Position numbers and translations under genes: made by a program. Positions 27,024-35,478 of a DNA stretch of 64,000 bases are shown here, in pieces. The stretch comes from an uncultured Ignavibacteriota bacterium (lineage in GTDB: Bacteria; Bacteroidota; Ignavibacteria; UBA10030; UBA8401): positions 1 through 64,000 of the forward strand of contig CAISDA010000083.1 in the NCBI GenBank assembly GCA_903884005.1, given 5' to 3'. The notes under the pieces are model-generated. The model searched no databases and had not been told where the DNA came from. It saw nothing but the letters and a program-made list of their open reading frames with translations. The stretch's first letter is position 1; the number at the start of each line of letters is the position of its first letter.

Positions 27024-27057
27024 AAAAAAAAGCCCCGATGGACATTCCATCGGGGCT
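27024..27057 (-). terminator. Rho-independent terminator after the TonB receptor gene
   Basis: Perfect 11-bp stem AGCCCCGATGG / CCATCGGGGCT with a 5-base loop, followed on the minus strand by a run of seven T. It ends transcription of the TonB-dependent receptor before the BMC promoter region. Confidence 0.9.
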
Positions 27058-27115
27058 GCAAAAAGAGCGCCATCTGACCGGGCGACAAAGCCTCGCGCCC
27101 GGCACTGCGATCGGA

Positions 27116-30100
27116 TTAAATTCCGACTGCGACGTTCAACATAAAGCTGCGTGTCGCGCCGGGAAGAACACCCGAGCGATTTGCGAAGATGAGATAGTTA
27201 TTATCCAGCAAGTTGATGACCTGACCCGTCACGCGAATGCGCATCGGGGCAAATGTCATATTGAATCCCACCTGCAGGTCGAGTGTTGTGGCACTCGGGA
27301 GTTTGTTGGACAGTGTCAGGTTCGTCAATTTGGCGATCGGACCGCTCGTATCGAGAGTTCCGTCCACTGCAACGTATGTGCCGCCGTCGAGTGCATAATA
27401 ATCGAAGAACGAGTTGCCGGTGATGCTGGCAAACCACGAATCGGTTTCATACGACAAACCGTACGCCAGTGTTGTGAACGGCGTGCTTGCATTCACTTTG
27501 CCTTCGAGCTGGTCGAAGAAGAGCGTATCGACCATGCCGTTGGAATTCAATGCAGCCGCATCAAATGCGCGGCGTGTGCCGTTCGGGTTATACTTCACTT
27601 CGTCAAGCACCTTCGTCCATTTGTTGTCCATCGCGGAGAAGCTTCCATTTACCGTGAAGCCGCTGAGGCCGAGGAGGTTGTCGAGTTTGTATGACGCTTC
27701 CACTTCGATACCCTGATTCTTGCTTTCGCCGATCAGTTCATAGCGAACGCCGTTGCGATCGTATCCCGGTTCGCCGGCTTTGGAAACATCGGTGATCGAG
27801 GCGGTCTTGTTTTCCCATGACATGATGTAGCCGTTCACGCGGACATTGATGTCTGCCGTCTTATACCCGACACCGACTTCATACTGATTGCTCTTCTCAT
27901 CGTTCGCGTTCGGGTTCGGGTTGCCCGAATTATACCACACACCGAGATCGACGAGACGCTCGGCATGAGCGACGTTGCCGAACACGTTGATCTCTGGCGA
28001 CAGGTTGTAGTTCGCGCCGATCTTCGGCTGGAAGAATCCGCGTGACCGCGTCTGGTCGACCAGGTTGAATTTATACCATGCGTTCGGTGTCGTTGCCGCT
28101 GTGTTGGCATAGCTGGCCATATAGAACATACCGTCCGCCGCATTCATGCCTTCGCGTCCTGAAGCCGGTTTTGACGTCGAGTCGCCGACAGCGCTTTCAC
28201 TCGGCATGTTTTCAGTCAAATGATATTTATAGGTGACGTACTGGAGCGACCCAAGGATCGTGAGGTCCTTCATGATCTCATAATTGGCCTGAAGGAAGAA
28301 CGTGCCCTGGTCCGTCTGACCGACATAGTTGCGGTATTGCGAATTGTACGTGCCGCCGTCATCGGACAGCGTATAGCCCATGAACGGGTTCATGTAATTG
28401 ACATCGATGCGATCGGTGCCGCCGAAATCCATATCGCCCTGATAGGACCGGCGCGCGAACGTCTTGCCGGAAACGATCTTTCCATTCACACGATAGCCGT
28501 AACTCTGGGCAGTGACAAACGGTTTGCCGAAGAGGTTTGTGAAATGTCCGGGATGATCTGCATACCAGCTGCGGTATTCGCCGCCGAGGACGAGTTTCAA
28601 ATTATCCATGACCTTCGTGTCCCACGAGCCCACGAAGCCGTACTGGCGATGCAGACTGTATGAGATCTTCTGGTTGGCGCCGGCGAGAAATTTTGCCGCG
28701 ATGTAGTTCTGCGCATCCGGACCGATCGAGCCGCTGGGTCCAAGAAGATTCTGGGTCGCGCTCAAGCCGCGGAAATAGAGCGACGTATCGGCCGCGAAAA
28801 TGCCGACGAGTTTTTTACTCGCATCAAGAATATTGGAGCCTGTCAGGAAACTGGTGCCGTTGAGAGAGGAACCGCCGCCGCGTCCAACCGTATAAAAGAA
28901 CGTTCCGCGCACCGTGTTATCCGCGTTGATGTCGTTGGTCAAGTGGACCTCGAACTGCGGTTTTTGATAAAAGTTGTTGGACAGGCTCAGATATTTTGAG
29001 TCAGTCATGAGGCGCTTGCCGCTGGCAAGGTTCAATGAATCCTGAAGTGATTTCGTGCCGAGCATCTTCGTCAGGACATCCTTCGGAAGGAAGTATGCCG
29101 GATTCGCACTCCATCCATAATTTTTGAAATACGAAATGGGAGCGTTATAGGAATAACTGTGCTCCTGCGGTCCGCCATGGAGAATGAATTTCATCGTGGT
29201 ATGTTCGCTGGGATACGTCGCCACGGCCGCGTAGTAGTTCGCGCCCTGGTAGTATGCGCCTTCGCGGTTGCCGCGTCCCGTCTTATAGTCGTAGGTCAAT
29301 GAGCCGGCCATTAAATTGTTGAACAGCAGTCCCGATTGAATTGAACCGCCGAAGACGCCGAGTTGAGGCGCACCGATGCTGGCATGGGCTTCCGCTCCGA
29401 ACCGGGGACTGATTTCCTGCGTGACAACGTTGAACGAACCGCCGAACGAGCCTGCGCCGTAGAGCGAGGATCCCGCACCGCGCTGGACCTGGATCGACCC
29501 TGCAGCAGAGCTCACCGCGCCCCAGTTGCTCCAATACACAGCATTCGACTCCGGATCGTTCGTCGGAATGCCGTTGATCATGACCTGCACGTGGCCCTGA
29601 TCGAATCCGCGCACGTACATCTTCGATTCACCGTTGCCCACACCATCCGTTGAATACGAGAACACACCCGGAAGCCCCTTCACGAGCAGCGGAGCATCCT
29701 GTGAATGCATGCTCTTGCCGAGGTCTTTCCCCCCGACATTTGAAAATGCAACAGGCGTTTCGCGCTCTTTTGCACGGTTCACTTCTACGATCACTTCGTT
29801 CACCTGGACCGTGGCTGCCTTCATCGCGAAGTTCACCGTCATTGTTCCGCCCTGCGCCGAGACCGCACGATCGATCGTGACGTACCCGATGAGCGATGCC
29901 TTGATGCGATATGCGCCGTCTGCAACATTCGGGATCGTAAAATTGCCGTCCGCGTCCGATGCCGCGCCCATTTTCGTTCCGCTTAAAACAATATTCACCG
30001 ACGGAAGCGGATTTTTCGAGTCCGCATCCGTGATACGACCTTTGATCGTCGTTTCAGCAAATGATAACAGTGTCGTACACATGAGAACCGCAAGGATGGT

Positions 30101-30118
30101 GGGTATCCTTAGCTTCAT
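27116..30118 (-). CDS. TonB-dependent outer-membrane receptor with carboxypeptidase-regulatory-like N-terminal domain
   Basis: A 1000-residue outer-membrane receptor. After the signal peptide (MKLRIPTILAVLMCTTLLSFA), residues 22-105 form a CarboxypepD_reg-like domain (TIKGRITDADSKNPLPSVNI). A plug domain follows (about 130-240: SMHSQDAPLLVKGLPGVFSY, VQVMINGIPTNDPES, VQRGAGSSLYGAGSFGG) and then a 22-strand-type barrel ending in an aromatic-rich C-terminus (SFMLNVAVGI). It is not followed by a SusD-like gene, so it is not a Sus pair. The substrate is unknown; closeness to the rhamnose locus suggests but does not show sugar uptake. ATG 30118 has TTGGAGGTAAT just upstream. Confidence 0.9.
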   Translation of the reverse strand: MKLRIPTILAVLMCTTLLSFAETTIKGRITDADSKNPLPSVNIVLSGTKMGAASDADGNFTIPNVADGAYRIKASLIGYVTIDRAVSAQGGTMTVNFAMKAATVQVNEVIVEVNRAKERETPVAFSNVGGKDLGKSMHSQDAPLLVKGLPGVFSYSTDGVGNGESKMYVRGFDQGHVQVMINGIPTNDPESNAVYWSNWGAVSSAAGSIQVQRGAGSSLYGAGSFGGSFNVVTQEISPRFGAEAHASIGAPQLGVFGGSIQSGLLFNNLMAGSLTYDYKTGRGNREGAYYQGANYYAAVATYPSEHTTMKFILHGGPQEHSYSYNAPISYFKNYGWSANPAYFLPKDVLTKMLGTKSLQDSLNLASGKRLMTDSKYLSLSNNFYQKPQFEVHLTNDINADNTVRGTFFYTVGRGGGSSLNGTSFLTGSNILDASKKLVGIFAADTSLYFRGLSATQNLLGPSGSIGPDAQNYIAAKFLAGANQKISYSLHRQYGFVGSWDTKVMDNLKLVLGGEYRSWYADHPGHFTNLFGKPFVTAQSYGYRVNGKIVSGKTFARRSYQGDMDFGGTDRIDVNYMNPFMGYTLSDDGGTYNSQYRNYVGQTDQGTFFLQANYEIMKDLTILGSLQYVTYKYHLTENMPSESAVGDSTSKPASGREGMNAADGMFYMASYANTAATTPNAWYKFNLVDQTRSRGFFQPKIGANYNLSPEINVFGNVAHAERLVDLGVWYNSGNPNPNANDEKSNQYEVGVGYKTADINVRVNGYIMSWENKTASITDVSKAGEPGYDRNGVRYELIGESKNQGIEVEASYKLDNLLGLSGFTVNGSFSAMDNKWTKVLDEVKYNPNGTRRAFDAAALNSNGMVDTLFFDQLEGKVNASTPFTTLAYGLSYETDSWFASITGNSFFDYYALDGGTYVAVDGTLDTSGPIAKLTNLTLSNKLPSATTLDLQVGFNMTFAPMRIRVTGQVINLLDNNYLIFANRSGVLPGATRSFMLNVAVGI

Positions 30119-30213
30119 ATTACCTCCAATAAGTGATTGTAGATGGTGTGATTGTGGAACCGGTGTTTGTGTTAATAATCGATTGCATGAATATTCTCGG
30201 ATGAGAAACAAGA

Positions 30214-30260
30214 TAAAAAAAAAGTGACCCTCATCCGGTCGGTGATGGGCCACTTTTTAA
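30214..30260 (-). terminator. Terminator of the M20 dipeptidase gene
   Basis: On the minus strand, AAAGTGGCCCATCACC pairs imperfectly with GGATGAGGGTCACTTT and is followed by a T-run of eight or more, immediately after the dipeptidase stop. The stem has mismatches but the position and T-run fit. Confidence 0.7.
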
Positions 30261-30266
30261 AGACAC

Positions 30267-31667
30267 TTATTTTTTTGTTTTTTTCTTCGACCTGTTCTTC
30301 CAAAGCGCGGGCAGTTCATCCAGGAAGTGCGCCGATGTTCTGATGCCCCCGTAAAAATTTTCGAGGTTCAGGAATTCGTTGGGCGAGTGGGCGTTCTCAT
30401 CCGGCAGCCCGAAGCCGAGCAGCACCGTATCGATGCCGAGCAGTTTCTTGAACTGCACGACGATGGGAATCGAGCCGCCCTCGCGCTGATAGACGGGCTT
30501 CTTGCCGAATCCCTTTTCGAGGGCGATGACCGCCGCCCGCACGCCCGGACTTCCAATGGGCGTGATGGCCGGCTCGCCTCCGTGGAGAAAGCGCACCTTC
30601 ACGTCAACGGTTTTTGGAGCGATCGATTTTAAATGCTTCTCGAGCAGCTTGGAGATCTTTGTGGAACTCTGGTTCGGCACAATGCGGCACGAGACCTTCG
30701 CGAATGCCTTCGACGGCAGCACTGTCTTCGTGCCTTCGTCGATGTATCCGCCCCAGATGCCGTTGCATTCGAGCGTGGGCCGCACCCATAACCGTTCGAG
30801 CGTCGAATATCCTTTTTCGCCATACAGCTCTTTCACGCCGAGTTCTTTGGCGTATGTTTTATCGCTGTGCTTGAGTTTCTTGAATTCGTCGCGCTCCAGC
30901 TTCGAGAGCGGCAGCACATCCGCATAAAAATCCTTGATCGTGACTTTACCGTTCTTGTCGTGCAGCGAAGCGATCATTTCGCACAGCGCCTGGATCGGAT
31001 TGTGCACCGAGCCGCCGAACGAACCCGAGTGAAGGTCGTGATCCGGTCCCGTGACTTCTATTTCGACATACGAGAGTCCCCGCAGTCCATAACAGATCGA
31101 CGGTACTCCCTTTGCGTACATCGAGGAATCGGAGATCAGCACAAGATCGGCCTTCAACATATCCGTATGGTCTTTCACAAAATTATCGAGATTTTCGCTG
31201 CCGATCTCCTCTTCCCCCTCGAGGATCATCTTGATATTCACCGGCAGCGTGCCGTGGATCTTCAAATACGCCTCGATGCTTTTCAAATGGACGAAGAGCT
31301 GCCCCTTGTCGTCGGATGCTCCGCGGGCATAGAGATTCTCGCCGCGCACAGCGGCTTCGAACGGGGGCGTTTCCCATAGATTGAGCGGATCGACGGGCTG
31401 CACATCATAGTGGCCGTAGATCAGCACCGTGGGCGCATCAGGAGCGTGAAGCCAGTCGCAATAGACGATGGAATGTCCGGGCGTCGGCATGATCTGCACA
31501 TTATTCATCCCGAGAGAGCCGGCGTGCCGGGCGATCCATTGGGCGCACCGGTCCATATCCGGTTTATGCGATGCCTGCGAACTGACGCTGGGAATTGCCA
31601 AAAGTTCGGTAAGTTCTGTGAGATAACGATCCCTGTTCGTGTCGAGGAAGGATAAAAGTTTTTCCAT
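30267..31667 (-). CDS. M20-family metallo-dipeptidase
   Basis: A 466-residue cytosolic-type M20 peptidase (carnosinase-like dipeptidase group). Metal-binding and catalytic residues are visible: the first His/Asp in LIYGHYDVQPV, the bridging Asp in ARGASDDKGQ, the catalytic Glu pair in LEGEEEIGS, and the late His in ENAHSPNEF. A lid domain occupies about 200-320. There is no signal peptide. It probably cleaves dipeptides or acylated amino acids; substrate cannot be read from sequence. A Lys-rich tail (NRSKKKTKK) ends the protein. Confidence 0.9.
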   Translation of the reverse strand: MEKLLSFLDTNRDRYLTELTELLAIPSVSSQASHKPDMDRCAQWIARHAGSLGMNNVQIMPTPGHSIVYCDWLHAPDAPTVLIYGHYDVQPVDPLNLWETPPFEAAVRGENLYARGASDDKGQLFVHLKSIEAYLKIHGTLPVNIKMILEGEEEIGSENLDNFVKDHTDMLKADLVLISDSSMYAKGVPSICYGLRGLSYVEIEVTGPDHDLHSGSFGGSVHNPIQALCEMIASLHDKNGKVTIKDFYADVLPLSKLERDEFKKLKHSDKTYAKELGVKELYGEKGYSTLERLWVRPTLECNGIWGGYIDEGTKTVLPSKAFAKVSCRIVPNQSSTKISKLLEKHLKSIAPKTVDVKVRFLHGGEPAITPIGSPGVRAAVIALEKGFGKKPVYQREGGSIPIVVQFKKLLGIDTVLLGFGLPDENAHSPNEFLNLENFYGGIRTSAHFLDELPALWKNRSKKKTKK

Positions 31668-31926
31668 CGTCAGGATTCCTTTTATTGATTAAGAATGAGC
31701 CGGATTAATATACTCAGCCCCCCCCTCAATTGCAAGAATCTTTGCTGAAAATCACTGAGATAACTATTTGATCACATTCGTACCATTGTCCTCGCCGCTC
31801 CCTCGAACTCAAACGGCACGACGCGGCGTTCGCATCGGTTATCGCAGCACGCTTGCTTTTGGAGAGAATCATTCTTACTATTGCGGAAAGACAATTTTTC
31901 TTCCGTACTCCAGACGCCATTCCGCC

Positions 31927-32820
31927 ATGTATACGTTCAAATCTATTTTGTGCCCGACCGATTTTTCGGACGCTTCGCTCGACGCCCTGCGATTTGCCGC
32001 ATTCGCAGCGCACTCATCGCACGGCAAGCTGACACTCTTATACGTCGATGAATATGAAAAAACAGCCGTCGGTTTTTTTGAAGACGATCAGGAGCGGCGC
32101 AAGGAACACCGCAGGCGTGCTGAGGCATTCGCATACGAGCGGTTCGACATCATCATCAAGTTCCTGCGCCTGAAACCCGAACACACGCGCAAAGTGGTGA
32201 GATTCGGCACAGCCTACATAGAAATCATCAATGAAGCGGAAAAATCGAACTACGACGCCATCGCGCTCTCGACAGGGGGACTCGGCAATTCGTCGCCGCA
32301 CCTGCTGGGCCGCACTGCGGAACGTATCGTACGCCTCTGCCGCACGCCCGTCATCACGCTTCGCCCTCAGGAACCGCCGACACAATTTAAGATCAGCACC
32401 GTCCTTTGTCCCACGGATTTTTCCGAGTACAGCAACTATTCACTCCCCTACGCCATCTCCATCGCGCGCAAGTTCGAGGCAAAGTTGATCATGCTCCATG
32501 TGACAAGCCTCGACGTGCAGCACCCCGAATTGCTGCTCAGCAAATTTCCCGACCCGCATAATTATCACGAATTGGCAGACGAGATCACCATCGAGCGCCT
32601 TGTCGGTAAGGACATCGAACCTGAAAACACGATCGTCCGCGTTGCCGAGGAAGAGCAGGTCGATATGATCGTCATCGGCACGCATGGCGCACGCGGCATG
32701 AGGCGCGTCCAGATCGGCACGGCGACAGAGGAAGTCGTGCGCAGAGTCATGATGCCCGTGCTCACGATCACACATCCGGTACACAAGATACTCTTTCCGC
32801 GGCGCTTCATGGAGGAATGA
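31927..32820 (+). CDS. Tandem universal stress protein (two UspA domains)
   Basis: A 297-residue protein with two Usp domains: residues 1-145 (FKSILCPTDFSDASLDALRF to a STGGLGNSSPHLLGRTAE loop) and 152-290 (STVLCPTDFSEYSNYSLPYA to GTHGARGMRRVQIGTATEE). Both keep the G-x2-G-x9-G(S/T) nucleotide-binding pattern, more clearly in the second. Long coding potential upstream was discounted, because the ATG at 31927 starts the domain directly. It is monocistronic, with 260 bp of non-coding DNA upstream. Role: stress-responsive ATP-binding protein of unknown target. Confidence 0.88.
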   Translation: MYTFKSILCPTDFSDASLDALRFAAFAAHSSHGKLTLLYVDEYEKTAVGFFEDDQERRKEHRRRAEAFAYERFDIIIKFLRLKPEHTRKVVRFGTAYIEIINEAEKSNYDAIALSTGGLGNSSPHLLGRTAERIVRLCRTPVITLRPQEPPTQFKISTVLCPTDFSEYSNYSLPYAISIARKFEAKLIMLHVTSLDVQHPELLLSKFPDPHNYHELADEITIERLVGKDIEPENTIVRVAEEEQVDMIVIGTHGARGMRRVQIGTATEEVVRRVMMPVLTITHPVHKILFPRRFMEE

Positions 32821-32912
32821 GACACACCGTGCTGCACAACACTTCATGCATATCGCGATAACCATATCGACACACACGACTTGTACGCGCCGGCGCGGTC
32901 TGCTCCGATGGG

Positions 32913-34547
32913 CTAATGACAGACTGCCTGGAAGACGCGCATGTAGTTCGCGCCTAATATTTTCCTGACATCGGCAGGCGTGTACCCATACTTCAAGAGC
33001 GCCATCGTGAGGTCGGGATATTTCGTGACATTCTCCAATCCCACAGGCCAGACCTCGATGCCGTCGAAGTCTGACCCGATGGCGATGCAATCCACACCGA
33101 CGAGCGTACGGATATAATCGATATGGCGCACCACCGTATCGATGGTCGCCTTCGATGTCGACGAGAGGAACGGCGGATAGAACACAACGCCAACGACTCC
33201 CCCCCGTGCGGCGATGGCTTTGATCTGCGCATCGGTGAGATTCCGATAATGATGGTTCAGAGCCCAGGCGCCGGAGTGGCTTGCGATGATGGGATTTTTC
33301 GAGATCGCGAGAATATCATCGATCGTTTTCACTCCGGTGTGCGACACGTCGATTATGACACCGAGCGAATCGAGCGTGCGGATCACCTGCTTGCCGAATT
33401 CGCTCAGCCCCTTCGTTGCCGATGCCGCATCCTGCGCCGATGTTGCCCATGGGGTGCTGTTGTTCCAGGTGATGGTGAGATAACGGATGCCGCGGTTGTA
33501 GAGTGAAATGAGTTTTGCGAGATCGTTCTCAATGGAATGTCCCCCCTCGAGTCCCAGCACGGCGGCAATCTTCCCCTTCGCGGCGAGCGCCTGTATCTCT
33601 CCCGTCGTCCGCGCCTGCGCGATGAGCGAAGGATTCGCCGCCATCTGCGCATCGAAGAGATCAATGTCAGCCGTAGTGCGCTTGTAGAAGTTGGATGCGT
33701 CCGCCGGATCGATCCAGATGGAGATCATCTGAGCGTCGAGGCCGCCCTGCTTCATGCCTGGCAGGTCCGTATGGTGGGCCTTGTCGGGCCGGGGCCCTGC
33801 GATCTGGTAGCCTTGCTGCACCCATTCCATCACGTCGTTATGCAGATCGATCATGAATGCACGATTATGCACAGTTTCGAGTATGACATCGGCATGCGTC
33901 TGCCCCGTGAGCGTGATAGACAGTGTGTCGGTTTCGTATCCGAGTTTCGAGGAGATGACGAAATACTCGGGCGATTCTTCGACCGAGGCCATCGCGCGTA
34001 TCGGCGCACCGGCGATGGTGTGCACCGCACCAAGGCCGCGGTGACTCCCGCCGTCCAATTGGATCATTTTTCGGGTGATGCGTGTGTGGTCGAATTCGAT
34101 CGTATAGAACAACACGCCGGCGCTGCCCTTACTTTCCCATTCCGCCTCTGTCAGGCCCGCAGAAGCGGTAATCTCCATCCGGTCCAGTTCCTGGCCAAGC
34201 ACCGTATGCACCGTCAGCACCGCAGTTCCCGCATGCGGCAAAAAAAACCGGATCTTGGTCGAAGGATTGAACGGATTCGGATAATTTTGGGCCAGCGTAC
34301 ATTCGGTGGGAATGGCTGCACCGGACTCTGTGACGCCGGTCGTGAATGCAATTGTCCAGGCACCATTTTTATCCGATATCGCGTTGAAGCGCAGGCTGCC
34401 GTTCGCTTTGTTGACGAGGCTCACCTGGACGGATTCAAGAGCTGTCTGCAGGACCTTCTCCCGTATCGTACCAAGGATAGTTTGCTGCTGAGCGTGAAGC
34501 TGCACCCAACACGTGATTACAGTGACAAGAAGTAATTTTATATTCAT
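32913..34547 (-). CDS. Secreted M19 (renal-dipeptidase-type) peptidase with an internal sorting-domain-like insert
   Basis: A 544-residue exported protein. A signal peptide (MNIKLLLVTVITCWVQLHA) is followed by the start of a CarboxypepD_reg-like domain (about 22-70). A block at about 84-165 (QNYPNPFNPSTKIRFFLP, LTVHTVLGQEL, FYTIEFDHTRITRKMI) has the complete layout of a type IX secretion C-terminal sorting domain, yet is internal. The regulatory-like domain appears to resume (about 190-225), and the M19 catalytic domain (about 232-544) follows with its zinc ligands: DLHNDV, GLEGGHS, VIDVSHTG, IIASHSG and GSDFDG. M19 enzymes hydrolyse dipeptides, often those with a D-residue. ATG 34547 gives the signal peptide at the N-terminus. 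Confidence 0.88.
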   Translation of the reverse strand: MNIKLLLVTVITCWVQLHAQQQTILGTIREKVLQTALESVQVSLVNKANGSLRFNAISDKNGAWTIAFTTGVTESGAAIPTECTLAQNYPNPFNPSTKIRFFLPHAGTAVLTVHTVLGQELDRMEITASAGLTEAEWESKGSAGVLFYTIEFDHTRITRKMIQLDGGSHRGLGAVHTIAGAPIRAMASVEESPEYFVISSKLGYETDTLSITLTGQTHADVILETVHNRAFMIDLHNDVMEWVQQGYQIAGPRPDKAHHTDLPGMKQGGLDAQMISIWIDPADASNFYKRTTADIDLFDAQMAANPSLIAQARTTGEIQALAAKGKIAAVLGLEGGHSIENDLAKLISLYNRGIRYLTITWNNSTPWATSAQDAASATKGLSEFGKQVIRTLDSLGVIIDVSHTGVKTIDDILAISKNPIIASHSGAWALNHHYRNLTDAQIKAIAARGGVVGVVFYPPFLSSTSKATIDTVVRHIDYIRTLVGVDCIAIGSDFDGIEVWPVGLENVTKYPDLTMALLKYGYTPADVRKILGANYMRVFQAVCH

Positions 34548-34725
34548 GAGTATCGTGATGAATAATGGACGAGAGTGACGCCGGTAATTCGGGAAAATAC
34601 AAATATTTCGGTTCAATTGCCTTGCTCTAAAGATTCTGCACGATTCCATTTGGAATAATGCTTTTTTCTTCTTAAAATTCGGAGTCAAATAACTGATTCA
34701 GCTATTTATTTTCAGAGGACGTTCA

Positions 34726-35298
34726 ATGAAGAAATTTTTTGCGTTGATGATCGCAGCGGCAATGATGACGGCAATGGCTGGCGCACAGGAAACAAAACCT
34801 GCGGCGAAGGCTGCGGCAAAGAAAGAAATGACGAAGAAAGCCGATGCGAAAGAATGCTCGGAGTGTCCCGAAGGTGAAATGGGCGAGGCCGATGGGAAAA
34901 CATGTGACGATGGCGCAATGACCAAGGCCGATATGAAACACGGCAAGACAGCCAGCGGCGATATGAAACACGGCAAGACAGCCAACGGCGATATGAAACA
35001 CGGCAAGGCAGCCAACGGCGATATGAAACACGGCAAGGCAGCCAACGGCGATATAAAAGAATGCACAATGGCCGGGGGCGACATGAAGGAATGCAAAGAC
35101 GGCAAAATGGCCAAAGGCGATATGAAGGAATGCAAGGACGGCAAAATGGCCAAAGGCGATATGAAGGAATGCAAGGACGGCAAAATGGCCAAAGGCGATA
35201 TGAAAGATTGCAAGGACTGCCCGATGATGAAATCCGGCGCAAAAAAAACAGGCGGCAAAAAAGCCGGCACCAAAGTAATGGAAGAAAAAAAATCGTAA
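34726..35298 (+). CDS. Secreted low-complexity Lys/Met/Cys repeat protein
   Basis: A 190-residue exported protein. The signal peptide MKKFFALMIAAAMMTAMAGA is followed by a Lys/Ala-rich stretch, a Cys motif (ECSECPEGE), then four 10-residue repeats of GDMKHGKTAN type and three 13-residue repeats of GDMKECKDGKMAK type, ending DCKDCPMMKSG and a Lys-rich tail. His, Met and Cys spaced through basic repeats suggest metal binding (inferred; similar MxKDx-repeat proteins of unknown role exist). A SusD-like or enzymatic fold is absent. It has its own promoter region (about 180 bp upstream, divergent from the M19 gene) and a strong terminator. Confidence 0.8.
   Translation: MKKFFALMIAAAMMTAMAGAQETKPAAKAAAKKEMTKKADAKECSECPEGEMGEADGKTCDDGAMTKADMKHGKTASGDMKHGKTANGDMKHGKAANGDMKHGKAANGDIKECTMAGGDMKECKDGKMAKGDMKECKDGKMAKGDMKECKDGKMAKGDMKDCKDCPMMKSGAKKTGGKKAGTKVMEEKKS
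34930..35235 (+). repeat. In-frame tandem repeats: 30-bp units then 39-bp units
   Basis: Four nearly identical 30-bp units begin at 34930, 34960, 34990 and 35020, a fifth partial one at 35050, then 39-bp units at 35080, 35119 and 35158 and a diverged one at 35197. All lengths are multiples of three. Adjacent units differ by one or two bases, so the array looks recently expanded and prone to copy-number change. Confidence 0.92.
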
Positions 35299-35317
35299 TA
35301 GACTCTTGAACACCAAG

Positions 35318-35354
35318 AGCCGCTGTACCCAGCAGAGGGCAGCGGCTTTTTTTT
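35318..35354 (+). terminator. Rho-independent terminator of the repeat-protein gene
   Basis: AGCCGCTG pairs with CAGCGGCT (loop of 14 bases with further partial pairing), followed by eight T. It lies 20 bases after the stop of the repeat protein. Confidence 0.88.
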
Positions 35355-35478
35355 GTCACGTTAGTTGTCGTAGAGCGGGTCCGGGAAGGAACGTTCGCCG
35401 CTCTTTTCATGTCCTATAGTATATTATGAAATCATACGCAGGTTCGTCTTACTCACCATCTTTCAAGGAGCCACTCCA

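Noticed and set aside
27116-30118. SusC/SusD polysaccharide utilisation pair
   Set aside because: The receptor has the right N-terminal domain, but no SusD-like lipoprotein gene is adjacent on either side.
31668-31926. tRNA or small RNA in the 260-bp gap before the stress-protein gene
   Set aside because: No cloverleaf-like pairing or conserved T-loop sequence was found by eye; the gap appears to be only promoter and leader DNA.
34930-35235. CRISPR-like or non-coding satellite
   Set aside because: Units are contiguous multiples of three bases inside a gene with a signal peptide and terminator.
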